NCBI RefSeq assembly: GCF_003026105.1
Contig: NZ_PYNW01000004.1
Location: 248,001-312,000, forward strand
DNA: 64,000 nt
Source: Photobacterium sp. GB-56
Lineage (GTDB): Bacteria; Pseudomonadota; Gammaproteobacteria; Enterobacterales; Vibrionaceae
Direction of reading: 5' to 3'
Part shown: piece after piece, positions 35,800-46,350 of the stretch
Layout of the letters: the number at the start of each line of letters is the position of its first letter
How positions within the stretch are numbered: the stretch's first letter is position 1
Notes under the pieces: generated by a model
What the model was told of the DNA's origin: nothing
What the model saw: only the letters and a program-made list of their open reading frames with translations
Database searches by the model: none
Position numbers and translations under genes: made by a program

Positions 35800-37937
35800 T
35801 CGTCTTCCTTGTGAGTAATAATCCAACAGTTATGGATTTGCTTATTCTTAGCAAAGTCCATTGGCAATGTTTTATTTGAGATATTCTTCGCCTGTAAGCC
35901 AAGTTCATTAATCTTATCTAAATCCATCTTGAACTGACGTTTATTGTTTGAGAAAACAATTTGACCATCAGGACGTAGCATGCGCTTTAGGTTTTCCATT
36001 AACATGATGTGATCACGTTGAATATCAAACGTCTGCTTCATACGCTTAGAGTTAGAGAACGTTGGTGGATCGATAAAAATCAGGTCGAAAGTATCATCAA
36101 CTTCTTGTAGCCACTGTAAACAGTCAGCCTGAACATATTCATGTTGTGGGCCTACCTGATTATTAAGCTCCATATTCTCTTGAGCCCAACGAAGGTAAGT
36201 ATTCGACATATCAACGGTAGTTGTTGTCTTTGCACCACCGACAGCAGCATGAACAGTTGCAGATCCTGTATAAGAGAACAAGTTAAGGAAATCTTTACCT
36301 GTTGCCATTTGGCCAAGCATACGACGCGTAATACGGTGATCAAGGAACAAACCTGTATCTAAGTAATCATAAAGATTCACTTTAAGTTCAACACCGTACT
36401 CTTCAACAATCATGTGGCGCTCTGCACTTGATAGCTTCTGGTATTGGTTCTTACCTTTTTGACGCTCACGGACTTTAAGAATAACTTTATTGCTTTCTAC
36501 ACCCGTTACTTCAATTGTCGCACGCAACACATCCATAATACGACGACGTGCTGTTTCTTCAGAAACGGATTTAGGCGCTGCATATTCTTGGATAATTAAG
36601 TAATCTTTGTACTTATCAATCGCGGCATTGTAGTTAGGTAAATCAGCATCGTAGATACGGTAACATTCGATACCTTCACGTTTTGCCCATTTATCTAACT
36701 TAGTAATGTTCTTTTTAAGGCGGTTCGCGAAATCAGGCGCGACCTCTTCTTGAACGATGACACCTTCAGATTGCCCTTCTTCTTTCTGAACACTACCCGC
36801 AGTGATCAAATAAGTTTTAAGTACACAATCTAATGCGCCGTTACGAAGCTTAAATTGCTTGTCTGCACGCATACGCATACAACTTAACAATTCGTTCGAA
36901 CCTGAATAAATGGCAGCAACAGAACCCGCAAAAGCGAGTTTTAAACGGTTACCAAATTCTTTGTACAATGCAATAAGTTCAGGGGTTGTACCTAAACGTT
37001 CACCATATGGAGGGTTACAAAGAATAATGCCTGTTTCGAACCCTTCAGGGCGAACAAGCTGTGTGGCATCACCATATTCAAAATCAATCAGATCTTTAAC
37101 ACCAGCACGACCCGCATTATCACGAGCAATCGCTAATACACGACGATCCATTTCACGACCAAAGAACTTGGTCGTGACTTTTGCAGGACCACGACGAGAT
37201 TTAACCGTTGCTTCTGCATGGATCTCTAACCAAGCTTCTTGGTCAAAGTCTTTGATTGATTCAAAGCCCCAACGCTTACGTTTAAGACCTGGTGCAATTT
37301 CAGCGGCTATCATCGCAGCTTCAATCACTAAAGTACCTGAACCACACATTGGATCTAACAATGCTTGTTCTGGTGTCCAGCCACTTTTCATAACAAGTGC
37401 AGCAGCATGGGTTTCACGCAGTGGTGCTTTACCCGCTTCACTACGGTAACCACGTTGGTGTAAACCGCTACCTGCCATATCAAGACCAAGAATACCTTTC
37501 TCACCAGATAGACGCATATGAATACGTAGATCAGGACGCTCACGGTCGATATTAGGACGACGTAAATCCGCTTTTGTAAATCGGTCTACAATCGCATCTT
37601 TAATTTTCATTGCACCGTATTGGCTATTACGGATTTCGCGGTTAGTACCATTAAAATCGACCACAATACGTGTATTGCTATCAAAATAGTTCATCCAGTT
37701 GATAGCTGTTGCACCTAAGTACAAGTCCATATCATCACGAACGTTAAATTCACTCAGTACTTGAATGATACGTGATGAGATTCGTGTCCATAGACAACAA
37801 CGGTAAGCTGTTGCTTGTTCTGCTTTAAAACGGACACCTGCATGCACAACTTGAATGTTCTGTGCACCTAATTGTTCTAATTCATCCGCAAGCAAATTTT
37901 CAAGGCCGCGGGAAGTAATCGCTAGATATTGATTCAT
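35793..37937 (-). CDS. rlmKL: Bifunctional 23S rRNA methyltransferase RlmKL
   Basis: 714 residues. The N-terminal half (RlmL, m2G2445) has a THUMP domain (about 45-155), the SAM motif [17 protein letters not shown] and catalytic [10 protein letters not shown]. The C-terminal half (RlmK, m7G2069) has [14 protein letters not shown] and [15 protein letters not shown]. The fusion is normal for gammaproteobacteria (E. coli 702 residues). The 985-bp gap upstream must contain its promoter. First gene of the four-gene operon that runs down to the DUF3466 gene. Confidence 0.96.
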   Translation of the reverse strand: MNQYLAITSRGLENLLADELEQLGAQNIQVVHAGVRFKAEQATAYRCCLWTRISSRIIQVLSEFNVRDDMDLYLGATAINWMNYFDSNTRIVVDFNGTNREIRNSQYGAMKIKDAIVDRFTKADLRRPNIDRERPDLRIHMRLSGEKGILGLDMAGSGLHQRGYRSEAGKAPLRETHAAALVMKSGWTPEQALLDPMCGSGTLVIEAAMIAAEIAPGLKRKRWGFESIKDFDQEAWLEIHAEATVKSRRGPAKVTTKFFGREMDRRVLAIARDNAGRAGVKDLIDFEYGDATQLVRPEGFETGIILCNPPYGERLGTTPELIALYKEFGNRLKLAFAGSVAAIYSGSNELLSCMRMRADKQFKLRNGALDCVLKTYLITAGSVQKEEGQSEGVIVQEEVAPDFANRLKKNITKLDKWAKREGIECYRIYDADLPNYNAAIDKYKDYLIIQEYAAPKSVSEETARRRIMDVLRATIEVTGVESNKVILKVRERQKGKNQYQKLSSAERHMIVEEYGVELKVNLYDYLDTGLFLDHRITRRMLGQMATGKDFLNLFSYTGSATVHAAVGGAKTTTTVDMSNTYLRWAQENMELNNQVGPQHEYVQADCLQWLQEVDDTFDLIFIDPPTFSNSKRMKQTFDIQRDHIMLMENLKRMLRPDGQIVFSNNKRQFKMDLDKINELGLQAKNISNKTLPMDFAKNKQIHNCWIITHKEDEC

Positions 37938-38922
37938 GGAGTTCTTTTCACACTAATATTGCGAGGAATTATAACTGAAATCACAAAAAATGCCTCGTCA
38001 AAACCATAATGAAATGGCTCATTTAGGAAAAAAAATTCATTCTTCAATCAGTACGTTCTCAATCAAAGAGGATGTAACAACAAACATCTTCACTTACCTG
38101 CAAAACTTGCGACCAATACAACGCTAAAAGTCATATTTAACGATTCTCATCAAACAAAGAACAAATCATTAATCTGGAATAATGAAAACCACCCTCAAAG
38201 CAATTTCTCACCCTGAGTGACATTTGATTTATCTTTAACATTCAAGAGCTTAAAAATTTTTTACGCTAAATACCCCTATTCAATATTATCACCCGCCCTT
38301 TGGTGGAATAAATTATTCCAACGCTATTACACAACCACTACTTCACTATTAACGCAGGAAAAAGAGGAAGGGGTTGTCAATCAAACGTAATGTAACAAAG
38401 AAATTAACGTCATAAACCATCAGGTTTTACTTAAATAAAGCAGTAAGAATTGTCTGGCTATATATAAGAATTTTGAGATCTATGACATATTTTTAGTGTA
38501 ATTTTTAACCAGAAAAATGGTGGATATACCTTACTGAGTAGCAATGAAGTCAGTTAACGAATACAAATATACGCTCTAACCTATCTTGAATACCTACAAG
38601 GAAGCGTAACTATCATGAATTACAGAAATTGATGATGCGGTATGTAGATAACAGTAGTTATGTTGTTATCGTTAGTTACAAAGAAAATGGATATAAAAAT
38701 GAGAGATTTGGACGATAACTATCTCAATAAAAGGTGATATCTTTCTCACCATCTAATAGAGAAAAGCATGCAAATATACTAAGGGAGGCCGTACTGGACA
38801 GCAGAAGAAAGATAGCAAATTAGCCTAAATTTAATGGGCTTTTACTACAAAAGATAACAAATACTGCTATCTACCGGGAGACTGATAAGGATATACGACA
38901 AAAATATGAGATGAAGAAACGA
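37938..38922. other. 985-bp gap without recognisable genes between rlmKL and zapC
   Basis: No frame over 60 codons with coding character on either strand, and no RNA gene recognised. Contains the rlmKL promoter at its left end and possibly 3' sequence of zapC at its right. In E. coli the same position holds ycbX; no trace of it is seen. An inverted repeat GGTGA / TCACC lies at 38733-38750. The low GC and many stops suggest decayed DNA or a long regulatory region. Confidence 0.5.
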
Positions 38923-39462
38923 CTAACCGACAAGCGCAAAATGTCGCTGTTCAGTTTCTACAAAACAGGGAGCCATTCGATCATTCATAACTTTAATCGT
39001 TTCGCAGAACTCCATGCTTTTAAGGCCGTCTAAATCAACAGTAGCAACATCAGCAAGCATACAGAGACTCGCGACCCCACTGTTTTCAATCACAACGTAA
39101 TGGGCAGTACAAGAAGCCGTCATTAAAGTAATAACTTGTCCCTGTAATGGCTCTACACCTTGTTGAGGTGCGAAATACCAACTTTTTGGCATCATAGGCT
39201 TATGGAAACGTCGTGCGGCTGTAGCATTTAATGCTAATTCACATTTTCTAGCTGCAGAAATTGGCAGATGAGCAATCTGCTCTTGGAAGTTTTGATAGGC
39301 TTCAATATCATCAACATTAAAAATATCACTTATTTTGGCTTCTGGGGTAAGCAGCTTACTTGGTAACGATACACGGAAAAGCATATCGTCATTCAACTCA
39401 AGCATGAGTGAATTCATTTCAGCGTCAAAATACCATTTCCATGAATTATCTGGCTTTAACAC
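38923..39462 (-). CDS. zapC: Cell division protein ZapC
   Basis: 179 residues (E. coli 180). Begins MLKPDNSWKWYFDAEMNSLMLELNDDMLFRVSLPSKLL and continues with EQIAHLPISAARKCELALNATAARRFHKPMMPKSWYF, the conserved ZapC core. It binds FtsZ, bundles protofilaments and stabilises the Z-ring. GGAGTAAGAA precedes the ATG. Same pyrD-zapC order as in E. coli, but here a terminator separates them. Confidence 0.93.
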   Translation of the reverse strand: MLKPDNSWKWYFDAEMNSLMLELNDDMLFRVSLPSKLLTPEAKISDIFNVDDIEAYQNFQEQIAHLPISAARKCELALNATAARRFHKPMMPKSWYFAPQQGVEPLQGQVITLMTASCTAHYVVIENSGVASLCMLADVATVDLDGLKSMEFCETIKVMNDRMAPCFVETEQRHFALVG

Positions 39463-39627
39463 GTTCTTACTCCTGAAAGACAGTGATTTATTTTGTATCT
39501 GTGATCATATGTTTAAATTTTAGCTTAATTCTACTCGCGTATTCATAAAATAAAAGGGGAAAATAGCGGTTCTATCACGAGTAAATCAGATGTATATTTG
39601 ATACAAATAGACTAAGTACATAATTAA

Positions 39628-39660
39628 AAACCCAGCCTAGTATTCACTAAGCTGGGTTTT
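39628..39660 (-). terminator. pyrD terminator
   Basis: Stem AAACCCAGC(TTAG) / (CTAG)GCTGGGTTT on the minus strand, followed by TTAAT and T-rich sequence. It lies between pyrD and zapC. Confidence 0.85.
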
Positions 39661-39716
39661 CGTATGTCAGAAGATATTTAAATTTAATACTTCAGTACGA
39701 GAGCGATAGCCAACAG

Positions 39717-40727
39717 TTAAAGACCGTTTACAATATCTTTAACTAAACGTGGGCCATGATAAATAAAGCCAGAATAAACCTGTACTAGGCTTGCACCAAC
39801 CATCATCTTCTCGCGAGCAGCCATTGCAGAATCAATACCACCGACACCAATGATTGGTACTGCGCCATTTAATGCTTCTGACATTTTTCGAATAACTTCA
39901 GTACTCTTGTTTTGCAAAGGACGACCGCTTAAGCCCCCCGCTTCATCACAATGTTCCATCCCTTGAACCAAAGAGCGATCCAATGTGGTATTTGTTCCAA
40001 TCACACCATCTATATTATTACGGATCAAAGAATCACATACCTGTTGAATCTCATGATCATCAAGATCGGGAGCGATCTTAAGTGCTAGAGGAACATACTT
40101 ATCATGTTGTTTCGCTAATTCAGCTTGTTTAGCTTTAAGCTGGGAAAGCAGATCATCTAAAGCTTCACCATATTGTAAGCTACGTAATCCCGGTGTATTC
40201 GGTGACGAAATATTTACAGCAATATAACCAGCATATTGATAAACTTTTTCCATACAAATAATGTAATCTTCAACACCCTTTTCTATCGGTGTATCTTTAT
40301 TTTTACCGATATTAATACCAATGATGCCGTCAAATTTTGCTTTCTTTACATTCTCAACAAGATTATCAACACCAAGGTTATTAAAACCAAAACGGTTGAT
40401 AATGCCTTCAGCTGGGATCAAACGGAAAAGACGAGGTTTATCATTACCAGGCTGTGGACGAGGTGTCACGGTCCCTACTTCAACAAAGCCGAAACCCATT
40501 TCACCAAATGCATCAATACATTCGCCGTTTTTATCAAGACCAGCCGCTAAGCCAACAGGGTTTTTGAATGTAAGCCCCATAACTTCGACAGGACGTGCAG
40601 GAAGATTTTGTCGGTAGAAAAGTTCTAATGGAGTGCCAGTAAAGCGAGAAAAGTTCTCAATAGCGAGGTCGTGTGCTTTTTCAGCATCCAACTGAAAAAT
40701 AGCAGAACGTGCGATGCGGTATAACAT
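39717..40727 (-). CDS. pyrD: Dihydroorotate dehydrogenase (quinone), class 2
   Basis: 336 residues, same length as E. coli PyrD. N-terminal helical membrane-association domain ([28 protein letters not shown]), FMN/orotate barrel with [20 protein letters not shown], catalytic Ser in [12 protein letters not shown] and the phosphate loops IGVGGIDS and [11 protein letters not shown]. Oxidises dihydroorotate with ubiquinone at the inner membrane (pyrimidine synthesis). TTGGAG lies 7 nt before the ATG. The leader has a CTP-dependent start-site switch (see separate entry). Confidence 0.97.
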   Translation of the reverse strand: MLYRIARSAIFQLDAEKAHDLAIENFSRFTGTPLELFYRQNLPARPVEVMGLTFKNPVGLAAGLDKNGECIDAFGEMGFGFVEVGTVTPRPQPGNDKPRLFRLIPAEGIINRFGFNNLGVDNLVENVKKAKFDGIIGINIGKNKDTPIEKGVEDYIICMEKVYQYAGYIAVNISSPNTPGLRSLQYGEALDDLLSQLKAKQAELAKQHDKYVPLALKIAPDLDDHEIQQVCDSLIRNNIDGVIGTNTTLDRSLVQGMEHCDEAGGLSGRPLQNKSTEVIRKMSEALNGAVPIIGVGGIDSAMAAREKMMVGASLVQVYSGFIYHGPRLVKDIVNGL

Positions 40728-40744
40728 TGTAACTCCAAAATAAG

Positions 40745-40793
40745 TCCCGAATAAACGGGATGGTATTATTCACAGTTATTCTGTTAACTTCAA
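40745..40793 (-). promoter_or_regulatory. pyrD promoter and CTP-sensing leader hairpin
   Basis: On the minus strand: -35 TTGAAG (40793-40788), 17-bp spacer, -10 AATAAT (40770-40765), then ACCATCCCG. The three Cs at positions 6 to 8 after the -10 and the G at position 9 are alternative start points. Only transcripts starting at a C contain the whole hairpin CCCG / CGGG (40759-40746), which sits 7 nt before the ribosome site. This is the pyrC/pyrD translational switch known in E. coli and Salmonella: high CTP gives C-starts and low translation. Confidence 0.72.
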
Positions 40794-40969
40794 TCGTTAT
40801 TTTTTTGATTATTGTCAATAAAACAGTAACTTAGAAATTAAACCTTTGTTTAACAATAAGTTATAGTTTCGTGGTTTCACAATTTATTACACATAAAAGC
40901 AATCGTTTTCTTTTTAGTTGTGAAAAAAGTAACGTATTATTTTTATAACCTTATTGTTAACACTTAAAT

Positions 40970-41015
40970 AGTGACAATGTAACATAAAAACATTGGAGAA
41001 AGTTACATTGTCACT
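40970..41015. repeat. Perfect 14-bp inverted repeat between gdhB 3' end and pyrD promoter region
   Basis: Arms AGTGACAATGTAAC (40970-40983) and GTTACATTGTCACT (41002-41015), 18-bp spacer. It lies 49 nt beyond the gdhB stop, so it could end that transcript, though no T-tract follows. Each arm is one base away from a matS site. The rest of 40800-40969 shows nothing else. Confidence 0.7.
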
Positions 41016-41063
41016 GTATATGTTACACCGTAGCTTATTAGGCGGTGACTATAAGTACACTGA

Positions 41064-44000
41064 CTACTGTATCGGCCTTGAGTTGAGATTTAGAATGGTT
41101 AATTCACGTAAAGCGACAGAGAACTTTGCAAACTCATGCGCATTACCGACTTTAAATTCAGCCAGTACACTCTCCCATCGATCAACCGCTTTTTTATGTT
41201 GTTCCATCCATAGTGATATACTTTCTTCTGGCTTAGCAGTACTTGTCATTATAACCGCTGTTGTTAATTGTCTTTGTTGCCAATCTAGATCTTCACGAAA
41301 TGAAGCTCTTGCTAATGCTTGCCAATTATTCTCAACAGCTTGGTTTTGAATTTGCTTTAAGAACCAATGAAGTGATAGTTGCGCTCCTAGTACAAAGTAC
41401 ACTCTTGCAATATGCGATATGTTAACGTCCATTTCTTTTGCAATTTGCGCTATATCCATGGCTGAATATAAACTGGTTAAGCGTGAAATGTTTTTGGCCA
41501 ACCGCTCAGGTACCCCTTTGCGGATCATTTCATTCGCTTGCTCTTCATGCTCTACCACTTCTTCAGTTACAAGGTAACTATCTAATTCATTCCGTAACTG
41601 CTCAACAAAGGGTTGATAGAACACTATTTGTTGTTCTATACCTAACTTGTGCTCTCTATTGCGTAGGAACCATCGTGTGACCCGACGCAACATACGCCTT
41701 GAACGATAAAGCATGTCATATTGCGTTTGTGCTGAAACTTGATTGTCTAATGCTCTAATTTCACTAAAAATCTGGTCAAACTTAAAGATCTCACGCCCTA
41801 TTGAGTAAGAGGCTGAAATTTCATTTATCGTTGCCCCCGTTTCTTCTTGCAGCCGAGTAACAAAATTGCATCCCATTTCATTCGACATCAAATTAGCTAA
41901 TGATGTTGCGATTAATTCACGTCGTAATGGATGATTTTCCATTTGTGATCTGTAGTTATCTTGTAAAAATTGGGGGAAGTAAGCAGGTAAAAGACGGGAA
42001 TGATAAGGATCACTGGCTATATCGTGATTAACGAGTTTTTCTTTTAACACCATTTTACCGTAAGCCACCAGCACAGCAATTTCTGGTCGTGTTAAGCCAA
42101 TCCCTGCCTTTTCACGCTCTACTAATGTTTCATCATCAGGTAGACATTCCAGGCTTCGATCCAATTTGCCCTGTCGTTCCAGTAAATGAATAAACCGCGT
42201 TTGTTCCTTTAATAGTTGTACTTGCTGTTGCTCTGTTACTGAAATAGATTCACTTTGGCGATAGGCATCATCTAATACAATGTCAGCAACCTCATCTTCC
42301 ATCTTTTCTAAAATACTATTACGCTGTTTAAATGTCAGCTCATCAGCGGTCACTAGGCTATTGAGTAAAATTTTGATGTTCACTTCATTATCTGAGCAAT
42401 CAACCCCACCAACATTATCGATAAAATCGGTATTCACTCGACCACCAGCTTTCGCAAATTCAACTCGACCTAACTGGGTTAAGCCTAAGTTTCCCCCTTC
42501 ACCTACAATTTTTGCTGCAAGTTGAGAACCATTAACCCTAACAGCATCATTGGTGCGATCACCAACATCGGTGTGAGTCTCTTTAGTCGATTTTATGTAT
42601 GTTCCTATACCACCATTCCACAATAAATCGACCTGCATTTGTAATATAAGATGTATCAACTCATTAGGTGTGCAACTTTGCTTACGCGTTTGCAGTAAAG
42701 TTTGCACAATAGGTACAAGCTTAATCGCTTTACTTTTACGTGAAAATATCGCCCCACCTTCAGATAAAACTTCACGATCATAATCTTCCCAACTCGATCG
42801 TTTAAGTTCAAAAAGACGTTTGCGTTCTAACCAACTTGCGGCAGGATCCGGATCTGGATCAATAAAGATATGCTGATGATTAAAGGCCGCTAATAAACGA
42901 ATATGTTTTGATAACAACATCCCGTTACCAAACACATCACCCGCCATATCACCAATGCCGACACAGCTAAAATCTGTTGTTTGGCAATCTATACCTATCT
43001 CTCTAAAATGCCGCTTAACTGACTCCCAAGCCCCTTTCGCTGTTATTCCCATTTGTTTATGGTCATAACCATTAGATCCGCCAGAAGCAAAGGCATCACC
43101 TAGCCAAAAATCATAATCAGCAGCCAATGAATTGGCGATATCTGAAAATGTTGCCGTGCCTTTATCCGCCGCAACCACTAAATAAGGATCATCTTCATCA
43201 TGACAAACGACATTTGCTGGTGGATACCGTTTACCCTCTAAGATATTGTCTGTTACATCAAGCAGCCCACAGATAAAACGTTGATAACAATGTAATCCCT
43301 CTGCTGCTATCTCTTCACGTGTTGTTAATTGAGGCTGCCGTTTGCAAATAAAGCCACCTTTCGCACCAACAGGCACAATTACCGTATTTTTAACCTGTTG
43401 TGCTTTGACTAGTCCTAATATTTCTGTGCGGTAATCTTCTTGCCTGTCTGACCAACGTAAGCCACCACGCGCAACTTTTCCCCCGCGCAAATGGACACCT
43501 TCCACATCGGGGGCATAAACAAATATCTCGTAACGAGGAATTGGAGCTGGAATTTCAGGGATAGATGATGGATTGAGTTTGAGTGATAGCCATGCTTTTG
43601 GCTTACCGGTATCTGTTTTTTGATAAAAGTTCGTTCTGAGGGTTGCTAAGATCATATCCATATAACGACGAATGATCCTGTCGTCATCTAAACTCTCGAC
43701 ATTCTCTAATCGCTCTACGATCTTTTTGATCAATAACTGTTCTGCTTTCTCACTATATTTCGCTTTGGGATCAAAGCGTAATTTAAACAACGACACCAAA
43801 TAACAAGCTAGCTGACAATGATTAGACAGTGTCTCTTCTATATACTGCTGGCTAAATGGAAAGCCAACTTGTCGCATATAACGAGCATAACTGCGCAATA
43901 TGGTAATTTCTCTACCAGACAAACCAGAACGCAGCACTAAACGGTTAAAACCATCACTTTCAAGCTCTCCATGCCAAATATCAGAAAAAGCATTTTGAAA

Positions 44001-45887
44001 ACGATCTCTTGCTTCTGATAGGTCAAATCCATTTCTAACATGATGTAACATCGCAAAATCTAAGATCCAATTAACGACACCATCCGCAGTGATCACTTGA
44101 TATGGTGATTCACCAATGACCCGCAAACCTAGATTTTCAAGCATTGGCATAACATCAGATAAATGAATCGGTTCATTACGGTGAAAAAGCTTCAATTTTA
44201 CAATCGATGAGTCTGCTGATTCCTCTTGTGGTCGATAAAATAACATGCCTAATTTATTATCTTCATTCAGCCCTTCTAGCTGTAAAACATCTGCTACTGC
44301 AGAGCCAGGTAGCATTTGCTCTTTATAAGATCGAGGAAAAGCACGCGCATAATTTTTGGCAATTGGGATCCCTTTGCTTTCGCCAAAGTTAGCCACTAAC
44401 GACTGGGTTAAACGATCTTCCCACGAGGCAACAGCGACAACTAAATTATGCTCTATCGATTTAACATCCACATCGAAATTATTGTTCTTTACCCTAACGA
44501 TGTAGTGCGTACGAGCTAATGGACTCACAGAAAAAAAGGTTGTGAACTCAACAGTTTGTGATGAACCAAGATAGTCTTTTAAAACACTTTGGATCTTACG
44601 CCTAAGCTCCGTGTCATAACGCTCTTTGGCAACATAGACCATGCAGGAAAAAAAACGCCCAAAAGGATCCCGTCTTACAAACAATCGCAGCATGTCACGA
44701 TCTTGCATTCGTACTACGCCTACTCCCACCTCAAGCATTTCCTCTTCTTTTGCTTGAATAAGTTCATCTCTGGGATAAGTTTCTAATACATTATTGAGCG
44801 CTTTCCAAGAATGCGAGCCTTCCGAATACCCACTGGCGTTGAGTATTCGTTTTACCCGATTACGGATCAATGGAATGTTCATTGCTGTTTGATGGTAAGC
44901 CGTCGACGCATATAGACCAATAAAGCGATGTTCACCAATGACATTACCTTTACTGTCAAATCGTTTAATACCGATATAATCAATGTAAGCGGGACGATGA
45001 ATACGAGATTTAGCATTACTTTTGGTGAGAATAAGCAGATCGGGCTTTTGCGCTTCAATACGCGCTGATTCAGGTAAACTGGATAAATTAAGTGGCCGTG
45101 CATGGCGCGGCTTTTTAAGTAGACCAAGCCCGGCCTCTTGCGTTGGTCTCAATTGATAATCACCTTTTATCGGCTTTAGGTCGTAACAGTGATAACCCAT
45201 AAAGGTAAAATTATGATTGGCAACCCAATCAAGAAATTCAATCGCTTCCTCGCAGTATTGATTTTCAACAGGTAATTTTTCTGTTCTTAGACCTTTGATA
45301 ATTTGATGCATTTTATCTTGCATCCATTGCCAATCATTCACCACTAATTCAATGTCTTTAAGCACCGCTTCAAGTTCATCTCGCAATATCGCCATTTGAT
45401 CATTTTTTGTAAGACGATCTACTTCAATATGAAAAAGTGTCTGTAGATCCCCCTTATCACCGCACGCCTTAACGATGTTATTTTTTTTGTCGCGCTCAAA
45501 ATAATAAGGACCATTCAGCATTAAATGGCTAGTAATATCTAATCGATTTAACGTCATACGTACAGAATCAACCAAAAAGGGTTTATCTGGCATAACAATC
45601 TCAACCACGGTGTGGGTAGATTTCCAGCCATGGCGACTTAATGTGGGGTTATACACACGAACGGATATTTGTTGCGGATTATTTTTAACCAGATGATGCC
45701 ATAGGCTCAGCACAGCACCATATAAATCAGATTCGTTACGTTGTAATAAATCATCTTCAGCCAATTGATTTAATAGGCTTTTAGCAAACACATCAACTAA
45801 AGGTTGCTGGGTGTTATCAACTTTGGATTTTATTAAGCCATATACTTTTTCAAGTAATACAGGAACCACATTGTCTGGTGCATTCAT
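41064..45887 (-). CDS. gdhB: NAD-specific glutamate dehydrogenase, 180-kDa class
   Basis: 1607 residues, typical for the L_180 class (about 1600-1620). N-terminal ACT-like regulatory regions cover roughly the first 700 residues. The catalytic domain follows from about 750, with LRGGKVARGGLRWSDRQEDYRTEILGLVKAQQVKNTVIVPVGAKGGF (substrate Lys region) and IVGEGGNLGLTQLGR and NTDFIDNVGGVDCSDNEVNIKILLN. It converts glutamate to 2-oxoglutarate plus ammonia with NAD, a catabolic role. ATG 45887 begins MNAPDNVVPVLLEKVYGLI, the usual N-terminus. No frameshift in 4.8 kb. The DUF2835 gene lies 112 nt upstream. Confidence 0.95.
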   Translation of the reverse strand: MNAPDNVVPVLLEKVYGLIKSKVDNTQQPLVDVFAKSLLNQLAEDDLLQRNESDLYGAVLSLWHHLVKNNPQQISVRVYNPTLSRHGWKSTHTVVEIVMPDKPFLVDSVRMTLNRLDITSHLMLNGPYYFERDKKNNIVKACGDKGDLQTLFHIEVDRLTKNDQMAILRDELEAVLKDIELVVNDWQWMQDKMHQIIKGLRTEKLPVENQYCEEAIEFLDWVANHNFTFMGYHCYDLKPIKGDYQLRPTQEAGLGLLKKPRHARPLNLSSLPESARIEAQKPDLLILTKSNAKSRIHRPAYIDYIGIKRFDSKGNVIGEHRFIGLYASTAYHQTAMNIPLIRNRVKRILNASGYSEGSHSWKALNNVLETYPRDELIQAKEEEMLEVGVGVVRMQDRDMLRLFVRRDPFGRFFSCMVYVAKERYDTELRRKIQSVLKDYLGSSQTVEFTTFFSVSPLARTHYIVRVKNNNFDVDVKSIEHNLVVAVASWEDRLTQSLVANFGESKGIPIAKNYARAFPRSYKEQMLPGSAVADVLQLEGLNEDNKLGMLFYRPQEESADSSIVKLKLFHRNEPIHLSDVMPMLENLGLRVIGESPYQVITADGVVNWILDFAMLHHVRNGFDLSEARDRFQNAFSDIWHGELESDGFNRLVLRSGLSGREITILRSYARYMRQVGFPFSQQYIEETLSNHCQLACYLVSLFKLRFDPKAKYSEKAEQLLIKKIVERLENVESLDDDRIIRRYMDMILATLRTNFYQKTDTGKPKAWLSLKLNPSSIPEIPAPIPRYEIFVYAPDVEGVHLRGGKVARGGLRWSDRQEDYRTEILGLVKAQQVKNTVIVPVGAKGGFICKRQPQLTTREEIAAEGLHCYQRFICGLLDVTDNILEGKRYPPANVVCHDEDDPYLVVAADKGTATFSDIANSLAADYDFWLGDAFASGGSNGYDHKQMGITAKGAWESVKRHFREIGIDCQTTDFSCVGIGDMAGDVFGNGMLLSKHIRLLAAFNHQHIFIDPDPDPAASWLERKRLFELKRSSWEDYDREVLSEGGAIFSRKSKAIKLVPIVQTLLQTRKQSCTPNELIHLILQMQVDLLWNGGIGTYIKSTKETHTDVGDRTNDAVRVNGSQLAAKIVGEGGNLGLTQLGRVEFAKAGGRVNTDFIDNVGGVDCSDNEVNIKILLNSLVTADELTFKQRNSILEKMEDEVADIVLDDAYRQSESISVTEQQQVQLLKEQTRFIHLLERQGKLDRSLECLPDDETLVEREKAGIGLTRPEIAVLVAYGKMVLKEKLVNHDIASDPYHSRLLPAYFPQFLQDNYRSQMENHPLRRELIATSLANLMSNEMGCNFVTRLQEETGATINEISASYSIGREIFKFDQIFSEIRALDNQVSAQTQYDMLYRSRRMLRRVTRWFLRNREHKLGIEQQIVFYQPFVEQLRNELDSYLVTEEVVEHEEQANEMIRKGVPERLAKNISRLTSLYSAMDIAQIAKEMDVNISHIARVYFVLGAQLSLHWFLKQIQNQAVENNWQALARASFREDLDWQQRQLTTAVIMTSTAKPEESISLWMEQHKKAVDRWESVLAEFKVGNAHEFAKFSVALRELTILNLNSRPIQ

Positions 45888-45999
45888 AAGAAAATCCCAT
45901 AACTTTTACTACCTTAGGTAAGTATAGGTATGCAATTTTCTGTCCGAGTTTCAAATAAAATACATGATAACAATTTAGCTATGATAAGAGATGTAAACA

Positions 46000-46224
46000 C
46001 TAATCAGACAATTTAGTTAATGTAGTCAGTTTATTATTATCATCGACAGCAACTTGAAAACGCCCTCGTACACCCATTTGCGTTAAATACGGACGTAAAC
46101 GCACAGCGGGCAATTGAAGTTTTAATCCATTCTCTGTCACCACAACAGCACTACTTGCTGCACCAAAATAGTGTTGTAAGAAAACTTGATAACTAATATT
46201 TACTCGAAAAGTAAAGCTTCGCAT
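46000..46224 (-). CDS. DUF2835 family small protein
   Basis: 74 residues: MRSFTFRVNISYQVFLQHYFGAASSAVVVTENGLKLQLPAVRLRPYLTQMGVRGRFQV, a PilZ-like small beta-domain known as DUF2835, often encoded near the large glutamate dehydrogenase in marine gammaproteobacteria. No signal peptide. Function not known. GGGATTAT precedes the ATG. Same strand as gdhB, 112 nt away. Confidence 0.85.
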   Translation of the reverse strand: MRSFTFRVNISYQVFLQHYFGAASSAVVVTENGLKLQLPAVRLRPYLTQMGVRGRFQVAVDDNNKLTTLTKLSD

Positions 46225-46265
46225 AATCCCTTTTATCTCGTTATTCGTTCAATAGCCCAATATAG

Positions 46266-46328
46266 AAAAAGCCAAGTCCCCATTACACACTCCCTCATAG
46301 AAAGTGTTTAGTAATAAGGTACTTGGCT
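46266..46328 (-). terminator. pepN terminator
   Basis: On the minus strand: AGCCAAGT / ACTTGGCT outer stem with partial inner pairing, followed by TTTTTC. It lies 23 nt after the pepN stop. Confidence 0.7.
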
Positions 46329-46350
46329 CTATTATTTAGCGAATTATGAT

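Noticed and set aside
36910..37449. 179-residue plus-strand frame inside rlmKL
   Set aside because: Long only because the opposite strand is coding with few stops; Ser/Pro/Arg-rich shadow without a ribosome site or motifs.
40993..41349. 118-residue plus-strand frame starting in the inverted repeat
   Set aside because: Lies mostly antisense to the 3' end of gdhB, and its amino-acid make-up is that of a shadow frame.
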